Source of the DNA: VRUE01 sp963702575
GTDB lineage: Bacteria > Actinomycetota > Thermoleophilia > Solirubrobacterales > 70-9
Assembly: GCA_963702575.1 (NCBI GenBank)
Contig: CAVPCU010000004.1
Coordinates: 1 to 64,000 of the forward strand
Reading direction: 5' to 3'
DNA: 64,000 bases
This document shows positions 15,763-24,659 of the stretch, piece after piece. The translations under genes were made by a program, and so were the position numbers. Every line of letters begins with the position of its first letter. Position 1 is the stretch's first letter. The notes beneath the pieces are model-generated. The model searched no databases, was not told the origin of the DNA, and saw only the letters and a list, made by a program, of their open reading frames with translations.

Positions 15763-15902
15763 GACAATCAGTATAGCCCGGTGACCAGGCCGGGCGAACC
15801 GAGATTCGGCAGGGTGGAGGCGAGCACCGGCCGATCGTCGCGGGCCGCGGCGCACGCCGTGGCGCGCTGTATGTCAATTCTCTGTGCCGTAGATGAGACA
15901 GC

Positions 15903-16337
15903 TCAGAGGTGGCCGCTGGTGGTGGCGGCTCTCAGGGCTAGGAAGAAGATGACGCCGCAGCTGACGGCCATGATCCCCATCTCGCGGCGGACGATCGCCA
16001 GGGCTAGGGATTCCTGTTCCTCGGCGGGGAGGGATTCGAAGTCGACGTCGCCGAGCTCGCGCTGGGCGGCGCCGGCGCGGGCGCCCTCGGCGATGAAGGA
16101 GACGAGGAGCGGCAGGATGCCGTAGAGGTAGTGCAGGTCTTCTCCGGCCTTGTGGCCGGTGAAGAGCAGCAGCGCGCCGAGCAGCGCCTGCAGGAAGACC
16201 GAGGCCTGCGCCGCGCGCAGCAGGTACCAGAAGGGGATCGAGGGCCGCTTGCGCAGCCAGCGGACGCCGCCGAGGGCGAACGCGGCGAGGTTGAGCACGA
16301 TCAGCGCGCAGCCGACTACGAGGTGGACCGCGGGCAT
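15903..16337 (-). CDS. Conserved membrane protein upstream of the nuo operon
   Basis: I do not recognise the family. It is 144 residues with about four hydrophobic segments: VVGCALIVLNLAAFALGG, SVFLQALLGALLLFTG, LYGILPLLVSFIAEGARAGA and GIMAVSCGVIFFLALRA. A soluble loop near residues 100-115 is acidic. The ATG at 16337 is preferred over the far-upstream start at 16403, which would add non-conserved residues. It is divergent from nuoA, so the 115-bp spacer probably carries both promoters. Position suggests a respiratory or haem-related membrane role, but nothing in the sequence proves it. Confidence 0.65.
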   Translation of the reverse strand: MPAVHLVVGCALIVLNLAAFALGGVRWLRKRPSIPFWYLLRAAQASVFLQALLGALLLFTGHKAGEDLHYLYGILPLLVSFIAEGARAGAAQRELGDVDFESLPAEEQESLALAIVRREMGIMAVSCGVIFFLALRAATTSGHL

Positions 16338-16452
16338 CGTCCCTATCTCCGCCTGAAAGGGTCGGGATTCCGCTTGTTGATGCGGAAAAGCACTATGTAG
16401 CAAGTTGTCACAATGTGGTTGTATAACAGCGCCTGCGGCAGCCCACCCCCAG

Positions 16453-16830
16453 ATGCTGAAGAGCTACCTCCCCATCCTGGTCTTCGCCCTGCTCGGCCTC
16501 GGCGTGGGCGGCGCCTTCGTCATGCTCAACCACCTGATCGGGCCGAAGCGGCCGGCCAAGCCGACCGCGGCGAGCCGGCGCCAGGCGGCGCCGTACGAGT
16601 CGGGGATCCCGGTCGAGCCGAGCGGCGGGATGCGCTTCGGCGTCAGCTTCTACCTGGTCGCGATGCTCTTCATCCTCTTCGACATCGAGGTCGTCTTCCT
16701 CTACCCGCTCGGGGTGATCCTCAAGGGGGCCGACAGCGTCTTCCTGCTGGGCGAGCTGATCACCTTCGTCGTCCTGCTGATGGTCGCCTTCGTCTACGTC
16801 TGGCGCAAGGGGGCCCTGAATTGGAGGTAG
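16453..16830 (+). CDS. nuoA: NADH-quinone oxidoreductase subunit A
   Basis: A 125-residue membrane subunit of complex I with three transmembrane helices. The conserved loop PYESGIPVEPSGGMRFGVSFYLVAMLFILF and helix FDIEVVFLYPLGV are diagnostic. It helps form the quinone-site/membrane-arm junction with NuoH, J and K. The start is ATG 16453; a TTG at 16405 would add an unlikely leader. It is the first gene of the 14-gene operon. The upstream 115 bp is AT-richer than average, but I could not assign a convincing -35/-10 pair. Confidence 0.95.
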   Translation: MLKSYLPILVFALLGLGVGGAFVMLNHLIGPKRPAKPTAASRRQAAPYESGIPVEPSGGMRFGVSFYLVAMLFILFDIEVVFLYPLGVILKGADSVFLLGELITFVVLLMVAFVYVWRKGALNWR

Positions 16831-16841
16831 AGCGCCGCACG

Positions 16842-17489
16842 ATGCGCGAGCGCCAGCTCGCCGCCCGCGACATGCTGCGCGGCGACCTCGAGGGCGAGGA
16901 GCTGGAGCGCTACGTCGAGCAGCGGGTGGTGATGACGAGCTTCGAGAAGATGCTCAACTGGGGTCGCGCCAACTCGATCTTCCCGCTCACCTTCGGCCTC
17001 GCCTGCTGCGCGATCGAGGCGCCGATCTCGATCGTCACCGCCCGCTACGACCTCGCCCGCTTCGGCGCCGAGGCGCTGCGGGCCTCGCCGCGCCAGGCGG
17101 ACATGATCATCCTCTCGGGCCGGGTCTCGGTGAAGATGGCGCCGGTCGTGCGCCGCCTCTACGACCAGATGCTGGAGCCGAAGTGGGCGGTCTCGATGGG
17201 CGCCTGCTCCTCCAGCGGCGGCATGTTCTCCAACTACGCGGTGGTCCAGGGCGCCGACAAGTTCATGCCGATCGACATGCACATCCCCGGCTGCCCGCCG
17301 CGGCCGGAGGCGGTGCTCTACGGCTTCACCAAGCTGCAGCGCAAGATCATGGGCAGTCCCGACCAGGGATGGCGGCAGCGCTACGGCGCCGCCGGCACCG
17401 AGGAGTGGGCGCGGGGCGGGCCGCGCAGCGAACCGAGCCCGGAGGCGGCCGAAGCGTACGAGGCCGCGCGGGAGCTGATCGGTGCCTGA
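16842..17489 (+). CDS. nuoB: NADH-quinone oxidoreductase subunit B
   Basis: A 215-residue peripheral-arm subunit holding cluster N2, the last iron-sulfur centre before quinone. The ligands are visible in FGLACCAIE (adjacent cysteines), MGACSSSGGMF and IPGCPPRPEA. The C-terminal 50 residues extend beyond the usual core, as in many actinobacteria. ATG 16842 is chosen; an in-frame TTG at 16821 overlapping the nuoA end (GGAGG nearby) is an alternative. It overlaps nuoC by 8 nt. Confidence 0.95.
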   Translation: MRERQLAARDMLRGDLEGEELERYVEQRVVMTSFEKMLNWGRANSIFPLTFGLACCAIEAPISIVTARYDLARFGAEALRASPRQADMIILSGRVSVKMAPVVRRLYDQMLEPKWAVSMGACSSSGGMFSNYAVVQGADKFMPIDMHIPGCPPRPEAVLYGFTKLQRKIMGSPDQGWRQRYGAAGTEEWARGGPRSEPSPEAAEAYEAARELIGA

Positions 17490-18000
17490 CGCGCCCGGAC
17501 TCGAGCTGATCCGGGGCGAGATCGAGCAGGACCACCCGGGCGCGATCCTCGACACCAGCTTCGACCGCGGCCAGCCGGCGCTGGTCGCCGACCCGGCGCA
17601 GATCCTCGCCGTGCTGGGCTGGCTGCGCGAGGCGCCCGGCCAGGGCTACCGCTTCCTCTCCAGCCTGCACGCCGCCGACTACCTGCCGGCCGAGCCGCGC
17701 TTCGCAGTGCACTACGAGCTGCTCAATCGCGACCGGGTCGAGCGGCTGCGGGTGAAGGCGCCGCTGGCCGATCCGGGCGAGGACGCGCTCCCCGAGATCG
17801 ACTCCTGCGTGGAGCTGTTCCCGACCGCCGAGTTCCAGGAGCGAGAGGCGTATGACTTCTTCGGGATCGTGTTCAGGGGGCACCCGGATCTAAGGCGGAT
17901 CCTGATGCCGGAGGACTACGTGGGGTGGCCGCAGCGGCGCGACTTCCCGATCGGCGGCGAGCCCGTCACCTTCACCTACAACGAGCGCAACTATGGCTGA
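17482..18000 (+). CDS. nuoC: NADH-quinone oxidoreductase subunit C
   Basis: A 172-residue 30 kDa-type subunit of the complex I connecting module. The family signature EREAYDFFGIVFRGHPDLRR followed by ILMPEDYVGWPQRRDFPIGG is complete. It starts with GTG and overlaps nuoB by 8 nt and nuoD by 8 nt. It is separate from nuoD here, unlike the fused NuoCD of enterobacteria. Confidence 0.95.
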   Translation: MPDAPGLELIRGEIEQDHPGAILDTSFDRGQPALVADPAQILAVLGWLREAPGQGYRFLSSLHAADYLPAEPRFAVHYELLNRDRVERLRVKAPLADPGEDALPEIDSCVELFPTAEFQEREAYDFFGIVFRGHPDLRRILMPEDYVGWPQRRDFPIGGEPVTFTYNERNYG

Positions 18001-19186
18001 GGCGCGGACCGGCACCCTCGAGACCGAGGTGATGACGATCAACATCGGGCCGCACCACCCGGCGACCCACGGGGTGCTGCGGCTGGTGGTCGACCTCGAA
18101 GGCGAGGTGGTCAAGGACCTGCGCCCGGTGATCGGGTACGTCCACACCGGGATCGAAAAGTCCTGCGAGGACAAGAGCTACTGGAAGGTCATCCCCTTCG
18201 TCGAGCGGATGGACTACGTCTCCTACTTCTTCCAGATGGAGGCCTTCTGCGGCGCGGTCGAGCGGCTGGTCGGGCTGGAGATCCCGCCGCGGGCGAAGTA
18301 CCTGCGGACGATCTTCCTCGAGCTCAACCGGATCCACTCCCACCTCGTCTGGCTGGGGACGACGGCGCTCGACCTCGGCGCGATCTCGATGCTCTGGTAC
18401 TGCTTCCGCGAGCGCGAGCGCATCCTCGACCTGTTCGAGATGGCGACCGGGCAGCGGATGCACACGCGCTACTTCCAGGTCGGCGGCGTGATCGAGGACA
18501 TCCCCCGCGGCTGGGAGGAGAAGGCGCGCGCCTTCGTCGCCGAGATGCCGGTGCGGGTCGGCCAGTACGAGGCCCTGCTCGACCGCAACGAGGTCTTCCT
18601 CTCGCGCACCAAGGGCGTCGGGATCGTCTCGCGCGAGCGGCTGCTCGACCTCGGTGTCACCGGGCCGCTGCTGCGAGCGGCCGGCGAGCCCTGGGACCTG
18701 CGCAAGGCCTTCGACTACCTCGTCTACCCCGAGATGGAGTTCAAGGTGCCGGTCGGAACGGTCGGCGACAACTACGACCGTTACCGCGTGCGGCTGGCGG
18801 AGATGGTCGAGTCGACGCGGATCGTCGAGCAGGCGCTCGACGCGCTGCCCGACGGGCCGTTCATCGCCGAGGACCGCAAGTACGTGCTGCCGCCGCGCTC
18901 GGAGCTCTCGACCTCGATGGAGTCGCTGATCCACCACTTCAAGCTGGTCACCGAGGGCTACCGGGTGGCGCCGGGCGAGGTCTACTACTCGATCGAGTCG
19001 CCGCGGGGCGAGCTGGGCTGCTTCGTCGTCGCCGACGGTTCTTCGAAGCCGGCGCGGGTGCACTTCCGCGATCCCTCGTTCGTCAACCTGCAGGCGTTCC
19101 GGGACATGTCGGTCGACGGCTACGTCGCCGACATGATCGCGAGCCTCGGGATGCTCGATCCGATTCTGGGCGGGGTCGACAGGTGA
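17993..19186 (+). CDS. nuoD: NADH-quinone oxidoreductase subunit D
   Basis: A 397-residue 49 kDa-type subunit forming the quinone-binding pocket with NuoB. Landmarks are MTINIGPHHPATHGVLRLVV (the histidine-containing quinone-site loop), GYVHTGIEKSCEDKSYWK and EAFCGAVERLVG, and the C-terminal MIASLGMLDPILGGVDR. The length is normal. The ATG overlaps the end of nuoC. An 82-nt gap to nuoE is the largest space in the operon. Confidence 0.97.
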   Translation: MAEARTGTLETEVMTINIGPHHPATHGVLRLVVDLEGEVVKDLRPVIGYVHTGIEKSCEDKSYWKVIPFVERMDYVSYFFQMEAFCGAVERLVGLEIPPRAKYLRTIFLELNRIHSHLVWLGTTALDLGAISMLWYCFRERERILDLFEMATGQRMHTRYFQVGGVIEDIPRGWEEKARAFVAEMPVRVGQYEALLDRNEVFLSRTKGVGIVSRERLLDLGVTGPLLRAAGEPWDLRKAFDYLVYPEMEFKVPVGTVGDNYDRYRVRLAEMVESTRIVEQALDALPDGPFIAEDRKYVLPPRSELSTSMESLIHHFKLVTEGYRVAPGEVYYSIESPRGELGCFVVADGSSKPARVHFRDPSFVNLQAFRDMSVDGYVADMIASLGMLDPILGGVDR

Positions 19187-19268
19187 GCGAGTTCCCCGTA
19201 GATCCAGCCGTCAGCGAAGGACGGGTGCCCGAGCGGCGCGCCCCGAGGGGGTTCCCGAGCTGCATGAG

Positions 19269-19793
19269 GTGGACTGTCCTGCTGAGCTGCGGGAGCGCAT
19301 CGAGGACCTGATGTGGCGGTACCCGGATCGCAAATCGGCCTCGATCCCGGCGCTTTGGGCTGTGCAGCGGCTTTATGGATGGTGCACGCCTGAGGGGATT
19401 CGGCAGGCTGCTGCGGTTATGCGGGTTACGCCCGCCTATTTGGAGTCGGTCGCCTCCTTCTACGACCTGCTGCACACCGAGCCGGTGGCGACCCACAAGG
19501 TGGCGGTGTGCACGAACATCTCCTGCTGGATGCGGGGCGGGGACGAGCTGCTTGACGCCTTCCGAGTGGCCGCCGAGGGCGAGGACGTCTTCGTCACCGG
19601 GTTCGAGTGCCTCGGCGCCTGCGACATCGCGCCGATGGCCTCGATCGACGAGCGCTACTTCGGGCCGCTGGAGGCGGCCGACGCCGAGACGGCGATCGGC
19701 CAGCTGCGCGACGGCGCCGACGTCCTGCCGGAGAAGGCGCTGGAGCGCCGACCGCTCGCCGGCGACGCGCCCGGAGGCGACGGCGATGCCTGA
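19269..19793 (+). CDS. nuoE: NADH-quinone oxidoreductase subunit E
   Basis: A 174-residue thioredoxin-fold 24 kDa subunit carrying the [2Fe-2S] cluster N1a. The ligands lie in VCTNISCWMRGG and ECLGACDIAPM. The start GTG 19269 is the first usable start in frame; the coding potential continues upstream (ELHE before it) without a start codon, so the true N-terminus is uncertain, and a GTG at 19184 is out of frame. The 3' end overlaps nuoF by 8 nt. It acts with NuoF and NuoG in the NADH dehydrogenase module. Confidence 0.93.
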   Translation: MDCPAELRERIEDLMWRYPDRKSASIPALWAVQRLYGWCTPEGIRQAAAVMRVTPAYLESVASFYDLLHTEPVATHKVAVCTNISCWMRGGDELLDAFRVAAEGEDVFVTGFECLGACDIAPMASIDERYFGPLEAADAETAIGQLRDGADVLPEKALERRPLAGDAPGGDGDA

Positions 19794-21061
19794 GACGCGC
19801 GTCCTGCTCGAGCACGCCGAGGACCCGGCGCTGCGCACCCTCGCCGGCTACAAGGGGTACGGCGGCTACGCGACGCTGGAGAAGGCCTACCGCGAGATCG
19901 AGCCCGAGGACCTGCTCCAGGAGCTCGAAGACTCGGGCCTGCGGGGCCGCGGAGGCGCCGGCTTCTCGATGGGCAAAAAGGCCTCCTTCCTGCCGCGCGG
20001 GGAGATGCAGAAGTACCTCTGCTGCAACGCCGACGAGTCCGAGCCGGGCGCCTTCAAGGACCGCGAGCTGATGCAGCGCAACCCCCACCAGCTGATCGAG
20101 GGGATCGCGATCGCGGCGATCGCCGCCGGCGCCGGCCACGCCTTCATCTTCATCCGCGGCGAGTACGACTCGCAGGCCGACGTGCTCGACGCCGCGGTCG
20201 CCGAAGCGTATGCGGCCGGCTACCTCGGCGAGAACATCCTCGGCTCGCACCGCGACCTCGAGCTGGTCGTCCACCGCGGCGCCGGCGCCTACATCTGCGG
20301 CGAGGAGACGGCGCTGCTCGACGCGCTCGAGGGCAAGCGCGGCAACCCGCGGCTGAAGCCGCCCTTCCCCGCGGTGCAGGGCCTCTACGGTGGGCCGACG
20401 CTGATCAACAACGTCGAGACGCTCTCCAACGTGCCGCGGATCGTCGCCCACGGCGCCGAGTGGTTCCGCGGCTTCGGCACCGAGCAGTCGCCGGGGACCA
20501 AGGTCGTCTCGGTCTCCGGCTGCGTGCGCCGGCCCGGCAACTACGAGGTCGAGCTGGGGATCCCGACGCGCGAGCTGATCGAGGGCCTCGCCGGCGGTCC
20601 GCTGCCCGAGCGCGAGATCAAGGCCTTCTACCCCGGCGGCTCCTCCTCTCCGGTCCTCACCGCCGAGGAGGGCCTCGACCTCCCCTACAGCTTCGAGGCG
20701 ATGGCCGAGGCCGGCTCGATGCTCGGCTCGGGCTCGATCATCGTCGCCGACGACCGCGTCTCGATCCCGCTGATGGCGTTGCGCACGGCGCGCTTCTACC
20801 ACCACGAGTCCTGCGGCAAGTGCACGCCGTGCCGCGAGGGAACCAACTGGACGGTGAAGATGCTCGAACGCGTCGTGCGCGGGCGAGGCGACGCCGATGG
20901 ACCTCGACATCGTCGCCTCGGTGCAGGAGAACATCATCGGCCACTGCCTCTGCGTGCTGGGCGACTCGATGGCGATGCCGGTCGGGGCGATGGTGCGCAA
21001 GTTCCGCGACGAGTTCGAGGACGTCATCGCGGCCAGTCAAGGCGAGGCGGTGGCGGCATGA
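19786..21061 (+). pseudogene. nuoF: NADH-quinone oxidoreductase subunit F, interrupted by one extra base
   Basis: The 51 kDa subunit, which binds NADH, FMN and the [4Fe-4S] cluster N3. The reading is intact through the glycine-rich NADH/FMN regions (GLRGRGGAGFSMGKK, CNADESEPGAFKDRELM, GAYICGEETALL) and the cluster motif ESCGKCTPCREGTNW. After RVVRG the frame is lost and would run straight into nuoG. Removing one G in the GGG at 20881-20883 restores EATPMDLDIVASVQENIIGH and CLCVLGDS with the last cluster cysteine, ending at a TGA that overlaps the nuoG ATG. Because complex I is otherwise complete, a sequencing insertion is more likely than true loss. Confidence 0.92.
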
Positions 21062-23661
21062 GCCGCGAGGTCACGATCATCGTCGACGGCCGCGAGGTCG
21101 CCGCGACCGAGGGCGAGATGCTGCACGACGCGGCCAAGCGCGGCGACGTCGAGATCCCGGTCTTCTGTTACGAGCCGAAGCTCGGCGACCCGGTCGGCGC
21201 CTGCCGGATGTGCCTGGTCGAGATCGAGGGGATCCCGAAACTGCAGACCTCCTGCTCGACCCCGGTGCGCGACGGGATGGTCGTCAACACCCGCAGCGAC
21301 CAGGTCAAGCACGCACAGAGCGCCGTGGTCGAGTTCCTGCTCGTCAACCACCCCCTCGACTGCCCCGTCTGCGACAAAGGCGGCGAATGCCCGCTGCAGG
21401 ACATCACCATGGGCTGGGGCCCGGGCAAGAGCCGCGCGATCGACGAAAAGCGCCACTTCCAGAAGCCGGTCGAGCTCTCGCCCCTGGTGGCGATCGACCG
21501 CGAGCGCTGCATCCTCTGCTACCGCTGCGTGCGCTTCAGCCAGGAGGTCTCCGAGGACTCACAGCTGCAGCTGCTCGAGCGCGGCGACCGCACCTTCGTC
21601 GGCACCTTCGACGACCGGCCCTACGTCGACCCCTTCCACGGCAACATCACCGACCTCTGCCCGGTCGGCGCGCTGACCAGCTACACCTACCGCTTCCGCG
21701 CGCGGCCCTGGGACATCGAGCAGGGGGGCTCGGTCTGCACGCTCTGCCCGAGCCAGTGCAACGTCAGCTTCACCGTCCGCGACGAGCAGGTGAAGCGGGT
21801 GGTCGCCCGCGACAACCCCGACGTCGACGACGGCTGGCTCTGCGACCGCGGCCGCTACGGCTTCGAGATGTTCGCCGCCGAGGAGCGAGTGCGCGCCCCG
21901 CGCCTGCGTGGTGGCCCGGCGTCCTGGGACGAGGCGATCGCCAAGGCGGCCGAGGGCCTGAAGGCGAGCGCATCCGACATTGACCACACCAGAGGTGGGT
22001 CAATGTCGGATGCGCCGAGCGGAGTGGCGGCGATCGTCGGCGACGCCTCCAACGAGGAGGGCTACCTGGTGCAGCGGATCGTGCGAGAGGCGCTCGGCTC
22101 CCCGCACGTCGAGTCGCGGCAGGCCGGCGGTCCGGGCCGCGGGACGCTCGTGCGCCTGGCGCAGCCGGACCTCTCCGCCCGCGTGCGAGACATCGACGAC
22201 GCCGACGCGATCCTCGTCGTCGGCACCGACCCCCTCCACAGCTCTCCGATCCTCGATCTCCGCATCCGCAAGGCGATGCGGCGCAACGGGGCCAAGCTGG
22301 TCGTGGCGACGGACCGCCCAACGACGCTGGACGGCGGCGCCGCGGCGGTCAACCGCTTCGCCCCCGGCGAGGCCGGCGTTTTCCTGTCGGAACTCGCGGC
22401 CGCTGCCGGCACCCCCTCCTCACTCGCAACTCGTCGAAGTGACGTCGAGGGGCTGTCGCCCGATGCGTCCGGCTCCTCCCGCGCAAAACGTTCGGAGGGG
22501 GTACCGACATCGGCCGAGGTGCTCCAGGACGCCGATCGCATCGTCGTGATCTGGGGCGAGCGGATCGGACGCGAGGGAGCGGAGGCGATCACTGCCCTCT
22601 TGGAAGTAGCTGAGAATCTCGACCTCGCCAGCAAAGAGGGCAGTGGCCTGCTGGAGATCCCGGAGCTGGCCAACGCCCGCGGCCTGCGCGAGGCCGGCTG
22701 CCTCCCCGACGCCGGCCCGGGGCTGAGCGCAACGCCCGCCGGCATGGACACGGAGGCGATCCGCACGGCCCTGGAGTCAGGCGAGCTCGAGTCCCTGATC
22801 CTCTTCGGCGTCGACCCCCTCAGAGACTTTCCGGACACCCCAGCCTGGGACCGCGCGCTGACGACCTGCAAGCACCTGATCGTCTTCTCCACCTTCGAGA
22901 ACGCCACCACGGCCAAGGCCGACGTCGTCTTCCCGCTCGAGACCCATGCGGAGAAAGACGGCACCGTCACGCACCCGGACGGACGACTGCAGCGAGTAAG
23001 GCCAAGTGCATCCCGTCCCGGAGACATCCGACCGAACTGGGGAGTGCTTTCGGAGCTTTCGCTGGCTCTGGGGCACGACACGGGCATCTCGTCCCAACCT
23101 TCAGCTTTCGAGGCCCTTGCCGACGCGGTTCCGTTCTACGCCGGCATCGACGACAACGCCATCGCCGGCAGGGGAGTTCGTTGGCAGGACCGCGATGCGG
23201 CGTCGTCCCTTCCAGCTCCCGCGAACGCATCGGGGGCGGGCGACGTCGGTAGCCCCTCCGAACGTTTTGCGCGGGAGGAGCAGGGCGCTAGCGGCGACAG
23301 CTCCCCGACTCTTCATCGACGAGTTGCGAGTGAGGAGGGGCTGCCGGCGGCGCCCCTCACCCTGGGCACGTATCGCGACCTCTGGTCCGGCCCGATCACG
23401 GAGCTGAACCCACCGCTGAAATTCCTGGCGCCTCGCCAGACAATCGAGCTGTCGATAGGAGACGCCGAACGACTGGGCCTGGAAAGCGGCGACGAGGTGA
23501 GCGTGGCCCAGAACGGGACCAGCGTGCGGGCACGGGTAGCGATAAGAGAGCGGACGCAGGACGGAAGCTGCTTCCTCATCGAGGGGACTGCCGACGGCAA
23601 CGCGAACCAGCTGATGAACGGCGGTCCGGTCGAGGTGGAGATCCGGAAGGTGGAGAGCTGA
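21058..23661 (+). CDS. nuoG: NADH-quinone oxidoreductase subunit G, with in-frame repeat insertions
   Basis: An 867-residue 75 kDa subunit. The N-terminal ferredoxin domain has the [2Fe-2S] set (CYEPKLGDPVGACRMC), followed by the His-Cys cluster (HPLDCPVCDKGGEC), the ligands CILCYRCVRF and a molybdopterin-type [4Fe-4S] motif CTLCPSQCNV with CDRGRYG (about residues 228-270). The remaining ~600 residues form the molybdopterin-oxidoreductase-like domain. Three stretches do not look like family sequence and are encoded by repeats: residues 304-319 (46-bp hairpin), 451-483 and 731-763 (two inverted copies of a ~97-bp element). All keep the frame open. The stop overlaps the nuoH start. Confidence 0.94.
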   Translation: MSREVTIIVDGREVAATEGEMLHDAAKRGDVEIPVFCYEPKLGDPVGACRMCLVEIEGIPKLQTSCSTPVRDGMVVNTRSDQVKHAQSAVVEFLLVNHPLDCPVCDKGGECPLQDITMGWGPGKSRAIDEKRHFQKPVELSPLVAIDRERCILCYRCVRFSQEVSEDSQLQLLERGDRTFVGTFDDRPYVDPFHGNITDLCPVGALTSYTYRFRARPWDIEQGGSVCTLCPSQCNVSFTVRDEQVKRVVARDNPDVDDGWLCDRGRYGFEMFAAEERVRAPRLRGGPASWDEAIAKAAEGLKASASDIDHTRGGSMSDAPSGVAAIVGDASNEEGYLVQRIVREALGSPHVESRQAGGPGRGTLVRLAQPDLSARVRDIDDADAILVVGTDPLHSSPILDLRIRKAMRRNGAKLVVATDRPTTLDGGAAAVNRFAPGEAGVFLSELAAAAGTPSSLATRRSDVEGLSPDASGSSRAKRSEGVPTSAEVLQDADRIVVIWGERIGREGAEAITALLEVAENLDLASKEGSGLLEIPELANARGLREAGCLPDAGPGLSATPAGMDTEAIRTALESGELESLILFGVDPLRDFPDTPAWDRALTTCKHLIVFSTFENATTAKADVVFPLETHAEKDGTVTHPDGRLQRVRPSASRPGDIRPNWGVLSELSLALGHDTGISSQPSAFEALADAVPFYAGIDDNAIAGRGVRWQDRDAASSLPAPANASGAGDVGSPSERFAREEQGASGDSSPTLHRRVASEEGLPAAPLTLGTYRDLWSGPITELNPPLKFLAPRQTIELSIGDAERLGLESGDEVSVAQNGTSVRARVAIRERTQDGSCFLIEGTADGNANQLMNGGPVEVEIRKVES
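21969..22014. repeat. Dispersed palindromic repeat, copy B (inside nuoG)
   Basis: The most perfect of three copies. Arms CGCATCCGACATTGACC and GGTCAATGTCGGATGCG pair completely, with an inner CACC/GGTG stem, an AGA loop and one unpaired A. It is read in frame within nuoG as roughly 15 residues (ASDIDHTRGGSMSDA) between the cluster-binding part and the Rossmann-like part. Copies A and C are at 10942-10986 and 54098-54141. Confidence 0.85.
22409..22505 (+). mobile_element. ~97-bp MITE-like element X, copy 1 (inside nuoG)
   Basis: The ends GGCACCCCCTCC and GGAGGGGGTACC form a 12-bp terminal inverted repeat with one mismatch. The interior (CTCACTCGCAACTCGTCGA and GCGCAAAACGTTCGG) matches the second copy at 23248-23345 in inverted orientation, at roughly 80% identity by eye. 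It is too small to encode a transposase, so if mobile it is non-autonomous. No target duplication is evident. It is read in frame as about 33 residues of NuoG. Confidence 0.7.
23248..23345 (-). mobile_element. ~97-bp MITE-like element X, copy 2, inverted (inside nuoG)
   Basis: This is the reverse complement of copy 1 at 22409-22505. Its reverse strand begins GGCAGCCCCTCC, contains CTCACTCGCAACTCGTCGA and GCGCAAAACGTTCGG, and ends GGAGGGGCTACC. The terminal inverted repeat is again preserved. It is read through in frame on the opposite strand as NuoG residues about 731-763 (rich in Ser/Glu/Arg). Two inverted copies 740 bp apart make this part of nuoG a candidate for inversion. Confidence 0.7.
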
Positions 23662-24659
23662 TGCTTCCCGTCGCAGACACGACCTTCGTCGAAGCGACCT
23701 GGATCATGGTCGTCAAGTCGCTGGTGATCTTCGCGGTGATCTTCGGGATCCTGCCGCTGATGACGGTGCTGGAGCGGAAGCTGATCGGCCGCTTCCAGCA
23801 CCGCTACGGGCCGAATCGGGTGGGGCCCTTCGGCATCCTGCAGCCGCTCGCCGACGTCGGCAAGCTGCTCGGCAAGCAGGCCTTCCGGCCGGCCAACGCG
23901 ATCCCGACCCTGTTCGTGCTGGGGCCGCTGCTGCCGGTCCTCTCCGGGGTGCTGGCGCTGGCGATCATCCCCTGGGGGAACGTCCAGGACGGCGTCGGCC
24001 TCTACGGGATCGACGTCCCGATCGGCATCCTCTACTTCTTCGCGGTCGGCTCGATCGCCTTTTACGGGGTGCTGCTCGGCGGCTGGTCCTCGGGCTCGAA
24101 ATACAGCCTGCTGGGGGCGATGCGCGGCGCCGCGCAGCTGATCTCCTACGAGGTCTCGATGGGCCTGGCGCTGCTCGGCGCGATCATGATGAGCGGCTCG
24201 CTTTCGCTGGTCGACGTGGTCGAGGCGCAGGGCTCGATCTGGTTCGTCGTGCCGCAGTTCGTCGGCTTCCTGATCTTCATGCTGGCCGGCTTCGCCGAGA
24301 CCAACCGGACGCCGTTCGACATGCCCGAGGCCGACGCCGAGCTGGTCCAGGGCTTCATGACCGAGTACGGCGGCATGCGCTTCGGCAGCTTCCTGCTGGT
24401 CGAATACATGGAGATCATCGTCGTCTGCGGGATCGCCGCGGCGATGTTCCTCGGCGGCTGGATGGGACCGGGCCCGGGCTGGCTCGACCCGATCTGGATG
24501 CTGCTGAAGATGCTCGCCCTGGTGCTGGTCTTCATCTGGGTGCGGGCGACGCTGCCGCGGCTGCGCTACGACCAGCTGATGACCCTCGGCTGGAAGGTGC
24601 TGCTGCCGCTGGCGACGCTGAACGTCCTCGTCACCGCGGTCCTGGTGGTGGTGACGTGA
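23661..24659 (+). CDS. nuoH: NADH-quinone oxidoreductase subunit H
   Basis: A 332-residue membrane subunit with eight or more helices, forming the entry of the quinone chamber. Diagnostic segments are LERKLIGRFQHRYGPNRVGP near the N-terminus, RGAAQLISYEVSMGLALLG and the acidic loop AETNRTPFDMPEADAELVQG followed by EYGGMRF. The length is normal. The ATG overlaps the nuoG stop (TGATG). Confidence 0.97.
   Translation: MLPVADTTFVEATWIMVVKSLVIFAVIFGILPLMTVLERKLIGRFQHRYGPNRVGPFGILQPLADVGKLLGKQAFRPANAIPTLFVLGPLLPVLSGVLALAIIPWGNVQDGVGLYGIDVPIGILYFFAVGSIAFYGVLLGGWSSGSKYSLLGAMRGAAQLISYEVSMGLALLGAIMMSGSLSLVDVVEAQGSIWFVVPQFVGFLIFMLAGFAETNRTPFDMPEADAELVQGFMTEYGGMRFGSFLLVEYMEIIVVCGIAAAMFLGGWMGPGPGWLDPIWMLLKMLALVLVFIWVRATLPRLRYDQLMTLGWKVLLPLATLNVLVTAVLVVVT

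Noticed and set aside
16338..16452. A confident promoter for the nuo operon
   Set aside because: TATAAC (16422-16427) and TTGTCA (16405-16410) are present but only 11 bp apart; no pair with acceptable spacing was found.
19786..23661. A natural NuoF-NuoG fusion protein
   Set aside because: The apparent fusion depends on one extra base; the corrected frame gives the proper NuoF C-terminus and an ATGA overlap with nuoG.
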